Origin: Paraphysomonas bandaiensis
Lineage: Eukaryota; Chrysophyceae
Reading direction: 5' to 3'
Length of the DNA: 64,000 nt
NCBI GenBank assembly: GCA_965644295.1
Contig: CBFFRP010000217.1
Span: 310,001-374,000 of the forward strand
The position numbers and the translations under genes were made by a program. Under the pieces are notes generated by a model. That model did not search any database and was not told the DNA's origin. It was given only the letters and a program-made list of their open reading frames with translations. Positions 59,201 through 64,000 of the stretch are shown here, piece by piece (the stretch's first letter is position 1; each line of letters begins with the position of its first letter).

Positions 59201-62200
59201 ATGATCTGTGCGGTGTATGTGTGTTTGTTATGGAGCCTATGCGCTGATCATGTACATGCATGGAGAGAATGGAATTATTCTGTGAACTATAGAGGCTCAT
59301 ATGAACTATGGAATGAACAATGGTCAAGAGCTAGATCTGATGATATTGGGAGAGCTCCACGGCCTAGAAGGGGTCATTCACTTGTACTGGCAGGGGACTA
59401 TTTGCTTATGTTTGGGGGGCGTGGAAACGAGGCGCAGCTGGAACATGTGCCCCGTACATACAACGTCGAGAGGGTAGGGTTGTGTCTATTATAGATAGTT
59501 ACGTTTACATGCTTTGGTTGCAGTTAAACGGTACGATTCAATTCACGACATACGAGGACAAGCCCGTGATTGCCTGTCACGATCTGGCTAACGAATACTT
59601 CACCAAGGAGGAACAAGAAGCTATAGGTTGTACCAGTAATAGTACCACAGTCACAGTGGGTCTTTTCTATAATGACGTGTGGGCGTATAACCTTAAATGT
59701 ACACGTTACTTTGACGGTCCGTGCGAAGGATCTGGGTGGACTATATGGCACCCAGGTGCGTTAGAGGGTGGATGTAACATACAGCTGGGTATAGAGGTGT
59801 GTAACGTACCCTCTGAACGGTGGAATCACGGTGCAGTCTACTTTTCCGATGAAACTATGTATATATACGGAGGCTTTAGTCAACGGTGTGCTGACTTCTG
59901 CGATGACATGTGGATGTTCGACCTCGGTACGAATGCTTGACTGAAGTGGTGCATGACTGTTCATAACACATTTTTCTCAGGCATGCGGACCTGGAGAGAG
60001 GTATACCCCGCAGGTCAACTAAGTGCCCTTGATGGGTTTCTGGACGAGTATGGCAATGGTGGACCTGGGAAGCGCTGGAAGTTCAGCATGGTGAACGATG
60101 ATGAGATCGTGGCTATATTCGGAGGGTTCCGGCTGTGGCATGGATTTGCAGCAGAGAACAGTGAGAAAAACGATTGGTCGGACTATTCTAGCTTACCCCC
60201 AGGGGGATATCTTGATGATTTTTGGTTTTATGAAAAGATATTAGACACTACCACAGTGACTGGGGCAGATTTCAAGACCAGCGAAGGTGAGTTACAACTG
60301 GGTATGCGTTCATAGCACTACCGTTAATTAGTAGCATGGTGATATGACTTATGATGCCGTATAGGCTCTTGGACTAAGATATTACCCAAGGAAGAGTGCT
60401 ATGAAGACCCTGGTATATCTTGGGAGTCCAGGTAGACTTTCTGGATCTTTTTATTGCAGCCGCTAATATTTGTGTATGCTTTCCGTGTAATTTGTGCTCA
60501 GGGATGATGTCACGTGTACCGTCACATGGCCCCCGAATCGTGCGGGACATGGATCTGTGCTTGACCTTCAACGAGGTCTCTTCTGGATTTTTGGAGGTTA
60601 CAGGACTTACTACCCCTATCTTAGTACGGATCAGTTCGGAGCTAGCACGTGAGTCAGCACAGCTATATATAGTACGGAGTGTATTTATACGTGCATACTA
60701 AGTGCTATATTGTTAGTGCATGTTGTTAATGGTTTGTCGCAGGGGAAGCAATATCGGAAGTGGGGGTTTTGTGCCATATCCCCAGTATCTTTACTTCCTC
60801 AACGATATGTGGTACTACAACATGTCTGATGGCCTTTGGACAGAGATAGAAGTCCCTGAGGGTGACCCTAAACCAGAGGCTCGTATGGACATGGTTATGC
60901 TGCTGACCGAGCAAGTAATATTTATGCACGGCGGTTACGCTGACAACTACCTTTACGATGACGTCTGGTACTTTGACCTTGAGACTCACAAGTGGTTAGA
61001 AAAGGAACGATTTGTGTATCCTAAGTATCCAGACACTTGTACTGATGACTTCGAGTACATTGTCGAAAATAACTGCACCGCGTTGGAGTGGCCTAAGCAC
61101 CTTGAGCGCGACCATCAATACCCCTACGATATCCTTCCTTTTCCTGAGCAACCCTTCTACTATCCAGATTCGGATGTAGGACCTTATTGGGCTGTGTTTG
61201 ACAAAGGTGAGAATACGGCTATCACCGCATGGATGTGCTATATATATGTTTGGATATATTGTGTGTTCAGTATATGCGACTAAGCTGCATTATTTAGGCG
61301 AGGCTCCTCTACCTGGGGAGATAGACTGGGAAGATATGCCCCCTCATGGCACCCCAATGGCACCGTACTCTGCATCCGGTCCCCTCCAGTTCGTGCGATC
61401 TTTTTCGTACTCATTTAATTACACCCACAACGCCACCTTGTTAGAGAGTTGTACGAGTGTATGGTCGGAACCGAATAGAGACAAGGTGAGTAGCTAATCA
61501 ATGTCTTTTTTAGTATAAGTCGTGTGTGCAGACTACTGATGGCCTGTATGGTCGAGCCAACCATAGTGTGTTTATTGCCCAGCCTAGGCGTCAGCGGCCA
61601 GGTAAGCTATTTGCGTGTATATTTCACGATTTGATTACTATTATTCTAGGTTGGGATGGGTGTAGAGACAGGGCGGATGGCGATCTTGTGCTTCCGCAGG
61701 AATTGCAATATGTGAAGCCGTTTGCTAGATCAGGTCATAAGGGAGTGTATGTTAATGGATCGAATGAGATTATCATATATGGTGGGCGAGCATATTTGGA
61801 GGAGCAACCTAAGACCCACAGGGATACATGGGAGTATAAAGTTGCGGACGACATGTGGTATTTCAACTTTGATGTTTGTATCAATAACTGTTCCTTCCAA
61901 GGAGACTGTTACCTGGGCTTTTGCTTTGTAAGTTACTTCTATTATACTCATAATATTAACTGTTAACGGCAGTGTTATGTTGGCTACTATGGTATTGATT
62001 GCTCAAACATATCGTGTCCTGGCACATTCTGCTACTACGATGAAGATTCGCATGAGCAGGTGACATCACAGACTAAATTATACCCTTGCAGTGATGTATT
62101 CGCAATTACAGGTGTGCCAGCATGCATGCCAAGCTGGATATAACCATACTGATGACGACGTCTATCTGCCGGATATGAGGAAGGCAAGTCGCTTAAGTCT

Positions 62201-62959
62201 GAGATAATTATATTGCATATACATTGTTAATGTATTCTCCTTATATTTTGTCGAATACTGCCACGTTTGTCAAACGATGTGTGATAACTGTTTTATCACA
62301 GACACCATGCACCCGCGAAAACCCAGGAGAGAGTAACGGTATATGTGACGGCTTTGGTAATGCATATTGCGCTCCCCCCTTTATCACAGAGGACTGTAGT
62401 ATAAAGGACTGTAAAAACAATTGCTCATTCAATGGCTACTGTTCAGTTGAATACCCTGTCAGTCGCTGTAATTGCAACCCGGTAAGGGAATAGCATGAAG
62501 TTCTTATGCGAATAACACTTCGAACAGGGCTATATTGGAGAGTACTGTCAGGAGAAGATTTGTCTAAACAATTGTTCATATCCGAATGGATTATGTAACC
62601 ACACAAGTGGTGAGTGTAATTGTCGAATGATGTATGACCCATACAACAACTCCAGGTATAATATTCGTTGCGATTTTGTGTCGTGCTCTTATATCGCTTA
62701 CAGAGAGTATAAACCGTGGGGTGGGGAAGACTGTTCCTATTTATTTGCCTATGCGGCTGGTCCTAAGTCTCATTCCGTCAATGTATATCTGCTTGTGTTT
62801 GTTGTTGCGTTCTCCGTCGTCGCTCAGTATTATGTGACGGAAGAGAGTGAAGGCAATATTCGGACTTGTTGTGATTATAACGACACAGCATATGTCCAGG
62901 AAAGAAGTAGTAGCGCTATTCATATGAGAAGAAGAATACACTTGAGTTCTGATGATTAA
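59201..62959 (+). CDS. Kelch-repeat / EGF-like type I membrane protein
   Basis: Thirteen exons (59201-59473, 59524-59926, 59981-60286, 60365-60431, 60502-60648, 60743-61206, 61298-61485, 61514-61601, 61650-61927, 61973-62059, 62112-62183, 62302-62481, 62528-62959) give 994 residues. A signal peptide (MICAVYVCLLWSLC) leads into kelch repeats: RGHSLVLAGDYLLMFGG, WNHGAVYFSDETMYIYGGF, RAGHGSVLDLQRGLFWIFGG, MDMVMLLTEQVIFMHGG and GHKGVYVNGSNEIIIYGG. Each is followed by a D-x-W-x-(F/Y) end. Then come Cys-rich EGF/tenascin-like units (CSFQGDCYLGFC, CSFNGYCSVEY, CSYPNGLCNH), a transmembrane helix (VYLLVFVVAFSVVAQYYV) and a 40-residue tail. The layout recalls attractin/MEGF8 without CUB or PSI domains. 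Likely a cell-surface adhesion or sensing protein; ligand unknown. Confidence 0.88.
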
Positions 62960-64000
62960 AGTTTAGGTTGTGATATAGGAGTTGATGAATGGTGCAAATT
63001 ATTTTCTGAGATAGTTCACATGTTGTGTTTGCTTCAACATTAATTCGTATAACTTTAGGACTATGTAAAGACCCATTATGACAGTATTGATGCATCTGTA
63101 TTTATATATGTTGCTGTCTGCACGTTCCGTTATCGCTTGGACGAATCCCAGTTACGTCGTTTAATTAACTGCCCTCATCATAACGTGAAGATTATCCTGC
63201 AAAAAATCCCTCTTAACCGAGACATACTTAGATTGCTCAAAACTATATTGTCTAGCAACACTGTTAGAATTGGACATTTCACTGAAGTTAACTTTGCTCT
63301 ACACGTAAACCTTAGCCTTGCTATGTTGAACACAGTGCACTTTCAAATAAGAAATTATAATTATTATTCTGAACACTTCACTACATATTCGTGTAACATC
63401 TGTTAAAACATCCGTCCTCAGCAACATCTGTTTATCGTATGTTCGTCAGTCAGTTCTATATCTTGTATAGGCACACACCAGTCACTGAATTTAATTCCTT
63501 TGTAACTATAATCACCCGTTACACCTATGAGTTGACTTCGCCTATTGCACACTATTAACTCACTTCAATTGCACAATATATATCACATCATATTGCAGAA
63601 CTCAACAAACACACAATTAATAATTTAAGCACCTATCTCATTATAATATTACATTTCCCAGCAAAATCTAGATTCTAATATTGATTGGGATGCTGCGATA
63701 GCATAATCTACAATAGCAGAGACATATTCTGCAATGATGAGACCACAAAGGTTTGTTACGCTGTGTATGAAAATAAACCATACCTTTAACAAAAACTTGG
63801 ACTCGCATCTTTTTGTGGTGTTCTGGTGAATAAGTACGGAGATACTTCTCCGGGAAACTAACGTGAGCACAATCATGGACAGCAGATACCAGATACCATA
63901 GTATGTATCAATACTTGTACACAAGATCTTATTTATTTCAATATCCTGGTCTATATTTTACTTTTAATCATCACCTTCTCTTTTATCTGGAATTTATGCC
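62960..64000. other. Intergenic to window end
   Basis: No supported gene. A frame at 63137 opens with TTG and has low-complexity hydrophobic content. Repeat block C (63803-63850) lies near the edge, and its element may continue outside the window. Confidence 0.45.
63795..63870. repeat. Dispersed repeat, copy C (partial)
   Basis: GGACTCGCATC, GTGGTGTTCTGG and AATAAGTACGGAGATACTTC match 50037-50080 and the region 260-310. Only this block is recognisable before the window ends. Confidence 0.6.

Noticed and set aside
63137-63406. 89-codon frame near the right end
   Set aside because: Starts with TTG, no ATG or acceptor supports it, composition low-complexity.

Overview
This 64-kb window is nuclear DNA from a eukaryote. 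Most genes are split by short introns of about 45-90 bp that fit GT...AG. Exons join in frame into full-length proteins, and no bacterial operons or ribosome-binding sites are seen. The best guess for the lineage is a unicellular protist, probably a stramenopile: one surface protein has a PTS/PSS-rich stalk typical of heterokonts, and histidinol dehydrogenase is stand-alone. This assignment is inference only.

Layout, left to right. 0-10 kb holds an ExaC/AcoD-type aldehyde dehydrogenase (-), a one-RRM SR splicing factor (+), a secretory methyltransferase-like protein (-), a Sam50/Omp85 outer-membrane protein (+) and a small multi-span membrane protein (-). 10-17 kb holds an N-myristoylated globin (+), a HisD-family dehydrogenase (-), a huge TATG microsatellite, a DegT-type aminotransferase fragment and a MATH-BTB protein (-). 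17-26 kb holds a 1,804-residue armadillo-repeat protein (+), a hAT transposon remnant and an RS-domain protein (-). 26-32 kb holds acyloxyacyl hydrolase (+) and a decayed Ty1/copia element with two LTRs. 32-45 kb holds an unknown helical protein, a candidate structured RNA, a PD-(D/E)XK-like protein and a second giant armadillo protein of 2,100 residues. 45-64 kb holds an RCC1-like surface protein on a PTS stalk, a TPR-formin (-), a 677-bp hAT-type non-autonomous element with an 8-bp target duplication, a WW-domain protein (-) and a kelch/EGF membrane protein (+).

The genes do not form one pathway. Themes that recur are protein-interaction scaffolds (two paralogous SAM-like + armadillo giants, MATH-BTB, WW, TPR-formin), secreted or surface proteins (acyloxyacyl hydrolase, kelch/EGF, RCC1-like stalk protein, methyltransferase-like) and RNA splicing (two RS proteins).

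The strongest non-coding signals are three TATG arrays of roughly 245-540 bp. Each lies 50-140 bp upstream of a start codon with the TATG strand in the sense direction of the gene. CTGCTG/CAGCAG clusters also recur upstream of several genes. All exon joins are manual readings of splice sites and reading frame; none has transcript support here.
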